Positions 21,705-33,066 of a stretch of DNA of 64,000 nucleotides are shown piece after piece. Position 1 is the first letter of the stretch, and each line of letters opens with the position of its first letter. The DNA is from Lineus longissimus. Lineage: Eukaryota; Nemertea; Pilidiophora; Heteronemertea; Lineidae. The position numbers and the translations under genes are program-made. The notes under the pieces were generated by a model that was not told where the DNA came from, did no database searches, and saw only the letters and a list, made by a program, of their open reading frames with translations. The stretch is taken from NCBI RefSeq assembly GCF_910592395.1, contig NC_088316.1, forward strand, positions 7,006,001-7,070,000, given 5' to 3'.

Positions 21705-23867
21705 CGTCGTCCGTTAGCAGGGCACATTTCGTAACTGTTAGAGCTATTGAGTTGAAACTTGGTACACATGTACCCTTATGTAATGACACCTTGGAGACCA
21801 AGTTTCAGTCCGATTCGTTTCATGGTTTGGCCACCAGGGGGCCAAACGTTAAAAGTGAAAATATGCAATATCTCCCTTAATAGTAGTCGCGAAATTTTGA
21901 AAAAAATATGGTAGGTACTTCTAGCAAAGGTGCATCATATATCCTCCGGGTTTTTGATTTGACCTCCTTTTCAAGGTCACAGAGGTCAAATGGTGTAAAT
22001 TGGGCGTTAGGATGTAACGATGGCACGTTTCTAAACTGCAATGACTATTGATACCAAATTTGGTACACATTTACCCCTTAGTCAGGTGATCTCAGGGACT
22101 GAAGTTTGGTCCAATATGATTCACCACTTGACCACCAGGGGGCAAAATACCAAAACCTTAAAAATGTGATTATTAATTAACTTCTTGCCCGATTGCCACC
22201 AATTTGATATCATGGGTACATCTAACCACCATACAGTATATGTCACACAGGTTTTTAATTTGACCTTCTTGTCAAGGTCACAGAGGTCAAATGGCGTAAA
22301 TTCGCCGTCAGGCCGTAACTATGGCACGTTTCTTAACTGCAATGACTTTTGATCACAAATTAAGTACACATGTACCCCTTGGTCAGGTGATCTCAGGAAC
22401 CGAAGTTTGGTGCGATCTGATTTGCCGTTTGGCCTCCAGGGAGGGGGCCAAATCCTAAATTCTTCAAAATGCCATTATTCCTAGTAATGACTTGCCCGAT
22501 TGGCACCAATTTTATATCATAGGTACATCTAATTCTAACAACCATTCAATGTGTCACCCGGGTCTTCTTTGATTTGACCTACTTTTCAAGGTCACAGAGG
22601 TCGAATGTACTGTAAATTGGCCATTTTGGGGAAATTGTAATTGCTTGGACCTACATCAAACCTAACACTACATGACACAATACCATGCTCTTTATCCATC
22701 TTTCCTCCACATGAGGTGAGCACAATGGCCCTGGCCATTTCATATTACTCGATATGAGCGCCGCATTTGACACTGTGGACCATTCCAGACTACTTCAGAG
22801 ACTTGCTGCTATGGGTGTTACTGGCACAGCACTGGCATGGGTTTCGTCTTATCTTGATAGCAGATCACAAGAGGTATGTATTGACGGCAAATTGTCAAGA
22901 CCTAGTCCTATCAAGTTCGGTGTTCCCCAGGGTTCTATACTGGGACCAGTACTTTTTACTGTCTACACTACCCCAGTTGGTGGAATCATCCATAAGCATG
23001 CCATTATGTACCACTTATGCTGATGACAATCAATTGTATGTGGCCTTCACTATAACTGAGATTAGTACCACCTGCTCCAAGATCTCTAATGCTGTCCACG
23101 ATTTAAATCTCTGGTTGGTCGACAACTTTCTTAGCTGTAATGGCGACAAGACCGAGATTCTGCTAATCTGTTCCCGCAGGTTCAGCAGCACTATTAATCT
23201 CCCCGCCATCCGTATCATTGATGCAAATGTATATTCTTCTGTTTCTGCAAGAGATTTGGGTGTGATCTTTGACCGTGATTTCAATTTCAAAGAACACATT
23301 AACACCTGTGTACGGGCCACCAATTTTCACATTCGTAACATCAGGAAAATCAGAAAATATCTAACTCCAAATACCACCAGGTTATATGTCCAGGCTCTTG
23401 TAATATCTCGCCTGGATTTCTGTAATTCCCTTTTCCTTGGTTGTCCCAATTCAACAATTATACCCCTACAGAAGGTACAAAATTCTGCCGCTCGCCTAAT
23501 TACCAAGAACAAGAAACGATCTTCCATTTCCCCAGTACTCAGGTCTCTACATTGGCTTCCTGTGCAACAGCGCATCAAGTACAAGGTTTTTCTTTCTTAC
23601 TTACAAGTGTCTTCACCAACTTGCTCCCCAATACCTTTCAGAGATTCTCTCCGTTCATACCGTTTCTCGAACTCTGCGCTCTTCATCGGCCGTTCTTCTG
23701 TCTATCTCAAAGACCAATGTCATGTCAGTCGGTGGTAGAGCATTTTCAATTGGAGCCCCTCAGCTGTGGAACAAACTTCCTTCAACTGTTAGGAACTGCA
23801 GCTCTCTGTTATCTTTCAAGGGACAACTGAAACATTTGCTTTTTAAAGAGGCCTATCAAGCGCTTTG
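20393..23867 (+). pseudogene. LINE ORF2 (endonuclease end plus reverse transcriptase), inactivated
   Basis: Readable pieces are 20393-21367, 21364-21612, about 22745-23023, 23024-about 23590 and about 23580-23867, in changing frames. The insertion of a repeat element interrupts the RT palm between VLLV and the SAAFDTVDH block. A 2-base loss falls just before the YADD box near 23016-23020. Another frame change lies near 23585. The final frame reads SVGGRAFSIGAPQLWNKLPS and ends at 23867. It cannot make a functional product. Confidence 0.85.
21613..22744. mobile_element. Hairpin-headed (GTC)n repeat element nested in the LINE
   Basis: It opens with a perfect 11-bp foldback AGCTCACCTCT-TAGC-AGAGGTGAGCT (21613-21638). 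A (GTC)n microsatellite (about 21664-21705) follows, then about three units of roughly 300 bp. Each unit carries GGTACACATGTACCC-like, CCACCAGGGGG-like and CAAGGTCACAGAGGTCAAAT-like blocks. It closes with ATGAGGTGAGC and GGCCCTGGCCATT. LINE coding frame resumes right after it. A second copy starts at 63654. This type of repeat is widespread in marine invertebrates. No transposase and no clear target duplication were seen. Confidence 0.75.
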
Positions 23868-23940
23868 AGCGGCTAGTTAATGGTTGGATACTGTGCTATA
23901 TAAGACTCGTATTATTATTATTATTATTATAACATCTTAC

Positions 23941-24055
23941 TCCAGAAACCAGTGCTGCAGGGTCTGTAACAGTGTACGTATTTGTATGAGATTCACGTAG
24001 ATCAGGCAAACTGTATGTACCGTTATCGCTGAGCACTGAAGGAATGTCATTTGAG
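23941..24055 (-). CDS. Internal exon of an unrecognised host gene (copy A of a repeated exon)
   Basis: The acceptor TTTTCAG precedes 24055 and the donor GTAAGATG follows 23941. The exon enters in phase 2 and leaves in phase 0. Its translation (SNDIPSVLSDNGTYSLPDL then RESHTNTYT) aligns with the exon at 51450-51352 (SNDKSPTASDSCDTDTF, SDLLESHTNS). The Gypsy element lies exactly between the two exons, and the LINE inserted just past this donor. Function unknown; the product is Ser/Asp-rich. Confidence 0.55.
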
Positions 24056-24153
24056 CTGAAAAGCAAAACGAATGTTGTCATAGCGATTGAATAAATTGTG
24101 CATTCAAGTTTTTCAAATGAATAGACCTGTTGTAACATTTGACACCACATAAG

Positions 24154-24308
24154 TGTAAAGTTCTTAAGGCATGAACGACGAATTTAATCACGCTAATTGT
24201 ATTCTTTATTTACAATGATCAGCCATCTGCTCGTAACAACAACATACATATCAATTCCGTCCTGACCGTGGTAATTGCCCCGAAGACAGGTTGTGCCAAA
24301 ACACTACA
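24154..24308 (-). repeat. Gypsy 3' LTR
   Basis: 155 bp, nearly identical to 51043-51197 (differences include a/c near the inner end and a/t near the middle). It is preceded on the minus strand by the polypurine tract at about 24309-24326. Confidence 0.9.
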
Positions 24309-24326
24309 ATCCCTCCCCTTTTTTTT

Positions 24327-24795
24327 AGACAAGTAGTAAACCCCCAGATTTAACACAATACACAATACTAACTCTGCTTGAATATTACTAAACCAATGTC
24401 AGTCCAAGAGTCCTTTAAGCGTACATATAAAACACAAGAACAGCAGAGTATAAAAGAACACTTTGAAACTAAACAATAATGTTACCAGCTTAACCAGAAC
24501 TAACTCAATCAAAATAGAGTTTAACCATCATGTTAAGAGTTCACTATGGGAGTACGAATTTGAACAAGAGTTCATTTCCAATAAAATGTCTGTCTACAAA
24601 GAGATTATCAGAACTAAGATTACACAAGATTAACCTTTTGATGACAAAAAACATGAATTATATAGTAAAGCAACTAGGGTAGACTACCCAAGAGCTTCAC
24701 AGTTAGATAAAGGGATTATTCTGCCCTTTTTAGTAAACTTGCTAATATCGTATATCGCGATCGTACATTAACAAACACCTTAGCTAGGTTTCTAT
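24327..24795. other. Gypsy sequence between integrase and 3' LTR
   Basis: AT-rich 3' untranslated part of the Gypsy element. No envelope-like ORF was seen. Confidence 0.6.
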
Positions 24796-27717
24796 ATGTA
24801 GGTCATATCAAAATCCTTGAATTTGGTAGGGACTTTGATCTCTCTACCAAACCTAGTCACAATCTTCTGAGGAGACCCCTGCGGCACTGGCTCAGTGTCC
24901 TCAGCGATATCATCGTCAATTGCAATTTCTGTCTCGATATCGTTATCAGTAGAATCCTCCGTTGTTTGCTCCTCAAATCTGCGTAGATGAGCTGAATTTC
25001 TCCTGTACTGTTTTCCTCCATCTGTTTCGACAGTGACCTTGCTTCCCGTTTTTTCCACGACAGTTAGCGGCTTTTCACCATAACGCGTCGTCAACTTGTT
25101 CTTTTTCGCTTGTTGCATCAAAACACGATCCCCTACGTTTAGATCACTATCTTTGGCATGACGTCTCTGGTCTGCATAGTCCTTTCCTTTTTGCTTGCTC
25201 TCAGCATCGCGATCTCTAGCTTCCAAATTCCTTGGTGTGTTATCACGCAACTCAGGCAATTTAGTACGGATTTCACGATTAAACATGAGTTTTGCTGGAG
25301 TCACACCCGTTGACTCATGAGGTGTAGATCTATAAGACAGAAGTGTATTGAAAAGTTCCTCTTTCCAGTCTTTGCCTTGTGCATGTGCGATGCGCATATA
25401 TTTAAACATTGTACGGTTTTGTCTCTCAATCTCACCATTGGCCTGTGGCCATAAAGCTGGGCTCAGTCTGTGCTCTATGCCACATTCTTCCAGGTAACAT
25501 TCGAACTTTTCGGAGATGAACTGAGGTCCATTATCGGATTTAAACGATAGCGGATATCCATGAGAAGCGAAAATCTCATTCAAACTTCTTATCATATCAG
25601 TGGTGGTCACACTTTTTACAATGTCCACCTCGAAATATCTACTAAAATAATTGACAACCGCCAGGATGTATTCTCCTTCTGGCATCGGGCCAAGAAGGTC
25701 TAGCCCTACATCCTGCCACGGCATGGTTGGCATTTCAGTGCGTTTCATTGGTTCAGGATAAGACGGTTGTGCCACAAGCTGACACCCAGGACAAGTCTTA
25801 CACTCACGTTCCGCATCTCTGTCCATACCAGGCCACCATACCTTTAAGCGTAGTCTTTGTTTGGTTTTGACGATACCCAAGTGCCCTTCATGAGCTAGTT
25901 TGACAACTTGGCATCTCAAAGTTTTTGGCACTACGATCCTGCAGCCTCTTAGAACAAGTTTACCAACCACACAGAGTTCGTTGCGCACGCATTTGTACTC
26001 AGGAGGGCAGTTGTTCCAGTGTCCCGTTGCGATACATTCTCTCACAACTTCTAATTTTGCATCGGAATCGGATTCGCGTTCTATTTCACGAGTTATCAAC
26101 ACTTTTGGTAATGCAATTTCTGCGATGAATCAAACATACTCCTCTCCAACGTTAACATGATTGATTTTCTCTATTTCACTTCGCGTGTCCTCAATCAGCC
26201 TCGATAACGCGTCTGCTGCCATTTCCTTTCTCGGAATATGCTTCACTTTGAAATCGTATGACTGCAATCTCAACACCCAACGTTCAACTCTCGCGCACAG
26301 TTTCGACTTCTGCGAGTATATGTAAATCAACGGTTTGTGATCAGTCGCTATTTCAAAAGTGATCCCATACAAATATGCATGAAACCTTTCACAGGCCCAG
26401 ACGATTCCTAGCGCCTCCTTTTCTGTTTGAGAGTAACGTTGCTCAACACGAGACAGACTGTGGCTCGCATAGCAAATTATTCGTTTCTCATTGTTCTGAG
26501 TCTGTACCAACATGGCACCTAGCCCTACTGGACTGGCATCAACCACTATTTCAGTGTCAGCCCCTTTCTTGAAATGAGCTAGTTTCTTCACCCTGCACAG
26601 TTCATCCTTCAACTTTTTGAAAGCAATGTCCTGTTGTTGTCCCCATTTGAATGGTTCTCCGTGCCTAGTCAACTTTCGGAGCGGTTCAGCTATAGTAGCG
26701 AGATTGGGTATGAATCTCCCACTAAAGTTCAAAAGTCCCATAAAACTTCTTACTTCAGTCGCTGACTTGGGTTTACTTGCTTCAACAACAGCTCTTACCC
26801 TATCTACGGTAGGTGCAAGACCGTTGGCACTCATGTTAAGACCAAAGTACTCAAGCTCGGGTAATCCGATTAAACACTTGTCTAAATTTACAGTTAGACC
26901 CTTTTTTTCTAGAGTTTCTAGGACTTTGATAAGGCGCGCATCATGTTCAGGGTCACCATTTCCATGAATGATCAAATCATCAGAAATATTCTCCACCCCT
27001 TCACATTCAGCCAACACCTGTTGAATAACATGCTGGAAAAGTTCTGGCGCGCATGATATTCAGAAATTCAATCTTTTATACCGGAATAAACCAAGGTGAC
27101 AAGCAAAAGTTGTGATCCCTCGAGATTCCTCAGCAAGTTCCAGTTGGTGAAATCCTGATTTCAAGTCAATTTTGCTGAATACGGTGCTGCCATTCATCTG
27201 CGGAACGACTTCCTCTACTGTTGGAATCGGATGTCTTTCCCGAATTATCGCGGTATTAGCTTGTCGCATATCGACGCAAATTCGTATGTCACCTGACGGT
27301 TTTGGAACAATCACCAGTGGTGACACCCACGGCGTCGGGCCGTCAACCCCTTCTAGAGTGTCATCTTTCACCAGTTCCTTTATTTTCAATTCCAACTTAT
27401 CATGTATAGCAAACAAGGTTTTTCGCGCATTCTGAGCTACAGGTTTAACGTTAGGATCCACATGGATCTTTGCCTGATAGTTCTTAAGTTTACCGATGCC
27501 ATTGCATACCCCTGGAAAACGTTTCTTAATGTCCTCCAGCGTAAGTTTGTCACATTGCACGGAATTTACATTTAAGCCCACTTTCAAGACCCCAAGTTTT
27601 TCTGCAGTGTCTTTGCTCAGTAATTACTGTCCTATCCCGTTGATTACCATGAAGTTGGCCTCAACGTTCCGGTCACCCACCTCAACAGTTGTGGAAAATT
27701 TCCCAAGTGTATTCAAA
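24796..27717 (-). pseudogene. Gypsy pol (protease end, RT, RNase H, integrase), with stops
   Basis: Minus-strand order: end of protease region (27717-27588), RT with GDIRICVDMRQAN and IDLKSGFHQLEL (27587-27060), RT palm ISDDLII, RNase H (VVDASPVGLGAMLVQ) and linker (27017-26130), integrase with HHCC zinc finger and DDE motifs (VGLDLLGPMP, KSDNGPQF, ANGEIERQNR) (26102-24796). In-frame stops separate the pieces near 27630, 27058 and 26127. Each looks like a single substitution, two as TGA. The polyprotein cannot be made intact. The family normally copies itself through RNA and integrates cDNA. Confidence 0.9.
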
Positions 27718-27725
27718 TAGGTACC

Positions 27726-28690
27726 ACAAGTGAATTTTTCAAAGTGCTTTTAGGTGACTTCTGATGGTTTTATCTTATTGAAAATGTTGTTACGAGCCGA
27801 ACGACACCTCATTTGCTAAAATCGGACAAGAAATACGAAAATGGGACCATTTTTACTGTTTCCATGTTTCGGGCGTGCCCGAGGCAGTAAAAAGTAGCAT
27901 TTTTGGGACCCCCCAATTCAATAAGTAAGCATCCAGGTTTGGTTCTAATGCTATTTTCTACTAATATCTACCCCAGAGAAAGAGCACAAAGAGTTCCAGA
28001 GGCATAGGTGGCTTACTTTTTTTTTAATTGACCATCAAAAGTGCAAAAAAATTCAATTTTCCACTGTCTGGCGAAGGTCCGTAATGGGATTGCTTGCATA
28101 TTTGACGGACATTTTTGAAAAATTTATTGACCCAGAAAGTCATTATTTCACATTTCCTATGCCTATGGGACAGGTTCTGCCCCTCCAATTTTTTCTGGGG
28201 GTAGCAGAAGGTTGTAACATAGGGAAATTGACCCCCAAAAAGGCTTCCGGGGCCAAAATCGCCATTTGATAAAAAGTGCCAAAAATAGCGAAAAATGCAC
28301 CAACTTCAAAAATTCATATAAAAACAACCGTACAACAGAATTGTACCAAATTTTCAGCATTTATTCTTCTAATAAAGTTCATTATAAAAAAGTACAGCTT
28401 CTTCATTTTAGTTAATCTGAAATAACTGAGACCTTTAACCCTTTTTGGCCAAAAACGGAAAATTCTGCCAAATTGCAGGTCTTCGAAAAAATTTTAAAAA
28501 TCATATATCCAACAGATTTGTTTGAGATTTTCAGGTATTGTCCTTCATGGTCAGCTTCAACAAGTCAACAAGTTCTTTTCCCAATGAATAAAAAGTACAA
28601 GGAGTACAACAGGCAAAACATTTAACACTCTCATTTACCGATTTCGCTAATCAACCGTTTATAGTTATACACAGGAGTGAGATACAAAGG
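27726..28690. other. Non-coding left arm of the 2.65-kb element
   Basis: T/A-rich with CCCC blocks. It resembles 5600-5830 of the 9-kb element in motif order. No gene was seen. Confidence 0.45.
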
Positions 28691-29775
28691 TTACTCAAGG
28701 AACAGCTTCTTAAAGGTTCTGAACTGTTTTTCTATTTTCCCCAAATTAGGGACAATGGAACATCTCCCCTTCACTTCTACACTGAAATCAGCATAGATTA
28801 TGAACTTTGCCTCTACATGCTCATCAATATCCTCCACTACAGGCCACTTATAAGTGTTGCCATATCCAGCCTTCATAAACTTGACCTTTGCAACATCTTC
28901 ACTCTCAACTTGAAGGACCTCGTCATCTTCTGTAAAAAAAAGTTACACAGGTTTAACTTAAGCAAAAAAAAGATTAAAATGTGTCAACCATAGTAATAAA
29001 CCTGATGGGACAGGACTGTCATGACAGTACATGTCACTAAATGTGATAGGCCTATTTATTTGTACAACAATAAACATGTGTAAGCCTAGGCCTGATAGCA
29101 TAGCAGAAATATTGTTGAGCAATTAATTTCATCTGTGAGGTTAATGAAATACAGTCATTTTGATTGAAAAAAACCTAGTCTCAGCTGTTGTTAACTGCCA
29201 TTCTCGGAGGTGTCTGCACCCCCTGGTACAAGGAATTGATATACACAGTCAACAGTGAACACCAGTGGCTGTTGGAGTATGCAAAGTACATAGAACAGCC
29301 AAATTTTGCGGTAATGGCCGCCGCTTCAATCAATTATGAAAATTATTTGGTGCACTTCAACTACCTATCAGGGCCAGGAATCTATCAATTATTCAATACA
29401 ATCAACATAGAATGGCTCCTTGAACATTTTATGATTTTCTGATACTAAAAATTGTCGAGTTAGACGATGATATGAAGGAAAAAATCGCCTCAGACGACGG
29501 CGTCTTCCAATGCCAATCGGCTTTTTTTCCACAAGTTTTTCAACACCCCACTTCAAAATCTACTTTTCTTATCATAACAGGCATAAAAAACACAGTTTGC
29601 TATCAGTAACTTAATCATAAGTCATTAATCTTTGTGAATATGTATGGTTTTATGATGTTTTAATGCACTTACCGCGATCTTGAAGAAGATCTTGTAGACC
29701 TGCTGAGATTTCCATTTTGAGACGCGCGGCCTCGGTTTGACCTGTGGAGCTAGCCAAGAAATGTGCATTGCGCAT
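28691..29775 (-). CDS. Truncated transposon protein keeping only the C-terminal domain (two exons)
   Basis: Exon 1 ends at 29673 (donor GTAAGT) and exon 2 is 28929-28691 with acceptor TTTTACAG. Phase and frame close across the junction. I take the ATG at 29775 (MRNAHFLASSTGQTEAARLK), which lies inside a perfect NRF1-like word GGGCATGCGCA; the frame is open further upstream, so the true start is uncertain. Exon 2 (VKFMKAGYGNTYKWPVV, KFIIYADF, IVPNLGKIEKQFRTFK) aligns with the last exon of the 9-kb element's protein (VVNFMECVRKNSYHWP, KFVVDSDF, WTVVN). The domain is common at the C-terminus of invertebrate transposon proteins; its role is unknown to me. Without the catalytic core it could at most be a regulatory or DNA-binding leftover. 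Confidence 0.55.
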
Positions 29776-30362
29776 GCCCGCCGTCGATTGGAAGCTGTCT
29801 TCGTCAATTGATTTGGAGAGTTGAAAAAAATCCCTTTCCGTGGATACCAAGTTTTTGGGGGGTCTGAGGTGGGGTTCCGATCAAAAAACGGCAAAAACTG
29901 TATGTAAACCCCAAATCTTTGCTTTCAGCTTGAAATTTGTGGGGCTTGCCGGGAATGAAAATACAAGTGTTTCATACGAAAATAAACCTCAAAATCTCGG
30001 CTACATGATACTATTTGTGTCTTTTCCAGGAAATGAACTGTCTTAAAATAGCGCGGTTGCGAATTCAGTTCATGTAGTTTTGTGACGCAGGCTCCACTAA
30101 GACAAAGCCGCACAGGTATTGGCTAATCAGCTGCATTTTTCTCAAAATGTTGGAAAGTGTGCTGTGTTTAACTGGATGCTGTAGGTTTATTTTCGCATGG
30201 AATAAAAAGATACAAAGAACATTTTTGAGATAAAAGATCAAACTTAATTTCCAGCGTTCACAGATCAGAAAAGCCTTCCCGGAAAGTGTTATACCAATGG
30301 ACTGAAGTTGAGGCATCCAGCCCATTGTTTTAGCATTCCACCAGTAATTTCATTGGGTTTGG
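29776..30362. other. Right arm and promoter-like part of the 2.65-kb element
   Basis: Non-coding apart from a possible upstream extension of the 29775 frame. An NRF1-type word lies at 29768-29778. Nothing else was recognised. Confidence 0.4.
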
Positions 30363-30370
30363 GGTACCTA

Positions 30371-31404
30371 ATTCAAAGGTTCGCTTGAAACATACGGATA
30401 CAAACGTTTCGCAGTTGGTTCACTAACACATTTCACACACTGTTTTTTTAAGTATTTCCACGTTGCGCTATCGATGACGTTTGCTGTCGACCCAGAGTCA
30501 ATCAAAACGCGCACGAAAACACCACCAACTTTGACATCTATTACACCTTTATTGCTCTCGGCGCCTTGGTATAATGTGAATGAGTATTCATCGTCCTCTG
30601 TTGCTGTCCCAACGAAATGTACGGGTTTCCTCTTTTTGTCGCGCTTATCTCCATTTTCTTGCCCTCTTCCTGGTTTCTCGCCTGGTTTACGATTCGACTT
30701 GGTCTTGCAAACTACAGCGTAATGTCCAAAAAATTTACATTTATTGCATGTCGCGTTTTTAGCTGGACAATCGGAGTCTTTGGCAATGTGGCCTTCTTTT
30801 CCGCAACAGAAACACGTTTTACCACTTGGTTTACCGCTCGGTTTACCCCATTTCTTCTCCTGTTTCCTGTCGGAAAGACGATTTACTTCAGCAGGTTTGC
30901 CCTCAATACGTTTCATTTGGAGGTCCACTGCCTCCATGGCCCTCGCCACACTCAAAACATTGTCCAGAGTTAAATCCGTCCCCTTTTGCAGTAGTTTACG
31001 GCATAATTGGGACGACTTGCAAGCATCCACAACCTGGACACGTATCTGTTTGTTAGCTGCGTCTAAATCCCCGAATTCACAGTTGATAGCTTGCTGCTTT
31101 AATCTCGAAACAAACTGAGCTACTGTTTCCTCTTCTTGTTTCAACTGTCTGAAAACATGGTGCTCATACGCTTCATTTAACTTCGGAAGAAAGTAGCCAT
31201 CCAATTTTCTCATGGCTGCCTTGAACACATTGTCAGTCTCACCCTCAGCCACTGCTACGAATGGCACGTCTGCGGCAGTTTCGAAAACATCCTGCACTTC
31301 CATCTCAGCGGAATGAAGAAGCAGTGCTTTCTTTTGTGCATTGTTAGTAACACCTTTTCCAACAACGTAATATTCGAAAGCCTTTTTCCACCGCTTCCAA
31401 CGTG
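30371..31404 (-). pseudogene. Gypsy gag (C-terminal part) and protease start
   Basis: The minus-strand frame opens inside the gag capsid region (KRWKKAFEYYVVGKG at the boundary with the giant element) and carries two CCHC knuckles (CFCCGKEGHIAKDSDC, CNKCKFFGHYAVVC). It continues into the aspartic protease active site (VLIDSGSTANVID) and stops where the 2.65-kb element inserted at 30370. The N-terminal part of the same gag lies 19.5 kb away at 50949-50878. Confidence 0.9.
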
Positions 31405-31830
31405 CACTGGAAATAAAATTGGCTCAGATTGAGCCAAAAAAAGACCGGCTTCCGTGTTCAAATTTGGCTCATATAATGGCTCAAAGTTAAGCCAATAATG
31501 GCTCAATAATTGAGCCAATATTGGCTCGAAATGGAAATCGAGCCAAGATTGGCTCAAATTCTGAATGAGCCAAGATTATTGAGCCATTATTGGCTCAATA
31601 AAGAGCCGCACTATAGCCATCTTTGGCTCAAATTAAGCCATTTCCGACTCAATCTGAGCCAGCACGGTTGCTTGGTGAGCCAATTTTGAACACGGGAGCC
31701 GGTCCTGAGCCACTTGAAGTAGCAAGCCAATATTTGAGCCAAGATTGGCTAGAATCGAAATTTGAGGCATTTCGCCTTAATTCTGCAGGCTTTTCGGCAG
31801 TAGGCTCTCCTGATTTTCACTGGCGCTGAC
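31405..31830. repeat. Left TIR and subterminal GAGCCA/TGGCTC array
   Basis: After the 22-bp TIR come roughly two dozen GAGCCA/TGGCTC hexamers in both orientations within about 380 bp, many paired as TTGAGCCAATATTGGCTC-type palindromes. Such arrays bind the transposase or its accessory protein in plant CACTA elements; here that is inference. Confidence 0.85.
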
Positions 31831-31840
31831 TGTCTTATCG

Positions 31841-31966
31841 CAGGTAGAGCGCAGCCAAAATCATATGGCGGCTACTACTCACACAGACTAACAGCAGGTG
31901 CAAACATTTTACTAACTGTTGCAATACATGAAGGCAGGGCTCAGCCACAGTATGGCGGCTTCTACA
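31841..31966. repeat. Two copies of the ATGGCGGC minisatellite motif (left arm)
   Basis: Copies at 31841-31878 and 31932-31966 follow the pattern GCAG.GC.CAGCCA...TATGGCGGCT.CT.CAC. The same motif recurs four times at 43402-43684. Each has a YY1-type ATGGCGGC core. Confidence 0.65.
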
Positions 31967-32439
31967 CTACCATCATTGCAATCCAATAGATTCAGAAAAC
32001 CTCTATAATCTTTTCCAGATTAAAAATAAATTTGTTCCAATAAATGGTGGCCAAGGAAGACCAGTCGGAGGTAGCCGTTGAGAGCCACAACAAACCTAAA
32101 TATAGACCCAATGAACAAAAGACCGCATGGTATGCGGTCACACGGTGTGGGTGGGTGCGGAGGGAGGGAGGGAGGGAGGCAGACTTCAAATCCTCACTTT
32201 GATGTGTACACTATTACAGTATGTACTTCAAGGATGGCCCCAAATTTAAAGTGTCATTCTATGCCCACAGTATGAAGTAAACACAGAGGATGCCTTAGAA
32301 TAAAAATTAAAAACTGTATTAAAACTTTGCGAAAATGATACATGTATATCACAACAACATTCACAGAGTTAGGCTCACATGGTACATCTTCACTTAGTGC
32401 ACGTCAATTTAAAGACAGGCTAGAAAACAGCATCTACAC
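31967..32439. other. Left-arm non-coding sequence of the giant element
   Basis: A short GGGAGGGAGGGAGGGAGG run lies near 32160. No gene was recognised. Confidence 0.4.
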
Positions 32440-33066
32440 AATATATGTACTCTAGAATCCCGCTGGAGAGTAGGCCTATGCATCTACTTATCCTTGTCAG
32501 AGATGGCCACGACCGAATCTAAGCCACAGCTCTATTTTTGGGCATTCTAATCAAATCAAATCAGGATATTACAGAGGTGATTCCTCCAAGAGATTGAAAT
32601 CTGTGAGACATTTGCGTACTCTCATGCAGGATCTACGGTACTTTATACAGTCATTCACAGCTTTGCGTTCTCACTGAATAAACCACTAAAGTCATATTTA
32701 ATTGATATGTACAGCTCGAGATCAAATCTATATGGCTTCATTGGAAACAGTACAATGAGATCATTGACATTCACTATCTCTAATCCCATTGCAAGCTCTT
32801 GATCTTTTATTGCATACGCATTTAATTCCTCATCAATTCCAGTTGTTTGATAAGATTCAAGTCTGAAAAAGTACTCGCCATCATACCATATAGCTTTAAC
32901 TTTGCCAAACACGGGCATTTCTTGTTCAACCCTGTATACAACGAAGCAGTTCTTTTTGTACAAGTTGCCATTTAAACTTAACCACTTTATACTGTAGATG
33001 AAAGCATCATTCTCAGATTTTCTTTCAGGATAGAATGCCAGAACAGAATTTCATTTCGAGCATAAC

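Larger units (their letters stand above)
20393..23930 (+). mobile_element. 5'-truncated CR1-like LINE with ATT microsatellite tail
   Basis: It begins inside the apurinic endonuclease domain (STHDKGHLLDAVISR), continues through the RT region (NYRPVSNLSFLSKVLERVV; SAAFDTVDHSRLL; GVPQGSILGPVLF; YADDNQLYV) and ends with the CR1/L2 C-terminal pattern and the tail GCTATATAAGACTCGT(ATT)n. It is broken by an 1.13-kb insertion at 21613 and by small indels. The tail abuts the donor of the host exon at 23941, only 10 bp away. Confidence 0.9.
27718..30370 (-). mobile_element. 2,653-bp deletion derivative of the TAGGTACC transposon family
   Basis: The ends are TAGGTACC at 27718 and its complement GGTACCTA at 30363-30370, flanked by an exact 7-bp duplication ATTCAAA (27711-27717 and 30371-30377). 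The Gypsy protease frame resumes precisely across the site. It has the same terminal octamer and TSD length as the 9,065-bp element. Motif order is similar in the left arm, and a two-exon gene has a homologous C-terminal domain. It lacks the catalytic core, so it would need a transposase in trans. Confidence 0.85.

Noticed and set aside
21616-21880. Arg-rich and Ser-rich ORFs over the (GTC)n tract (also 63657-63963)
   Set aside because: They are translations of a microsatellite in a repeat element.
31405-31825. Reading the left GAGCCA array alone as a short MITE ending at TTTTCACTGG
   Set aside because: The gag frame does not resume at 31826 and no duplication is present; it resumes only at 50878.
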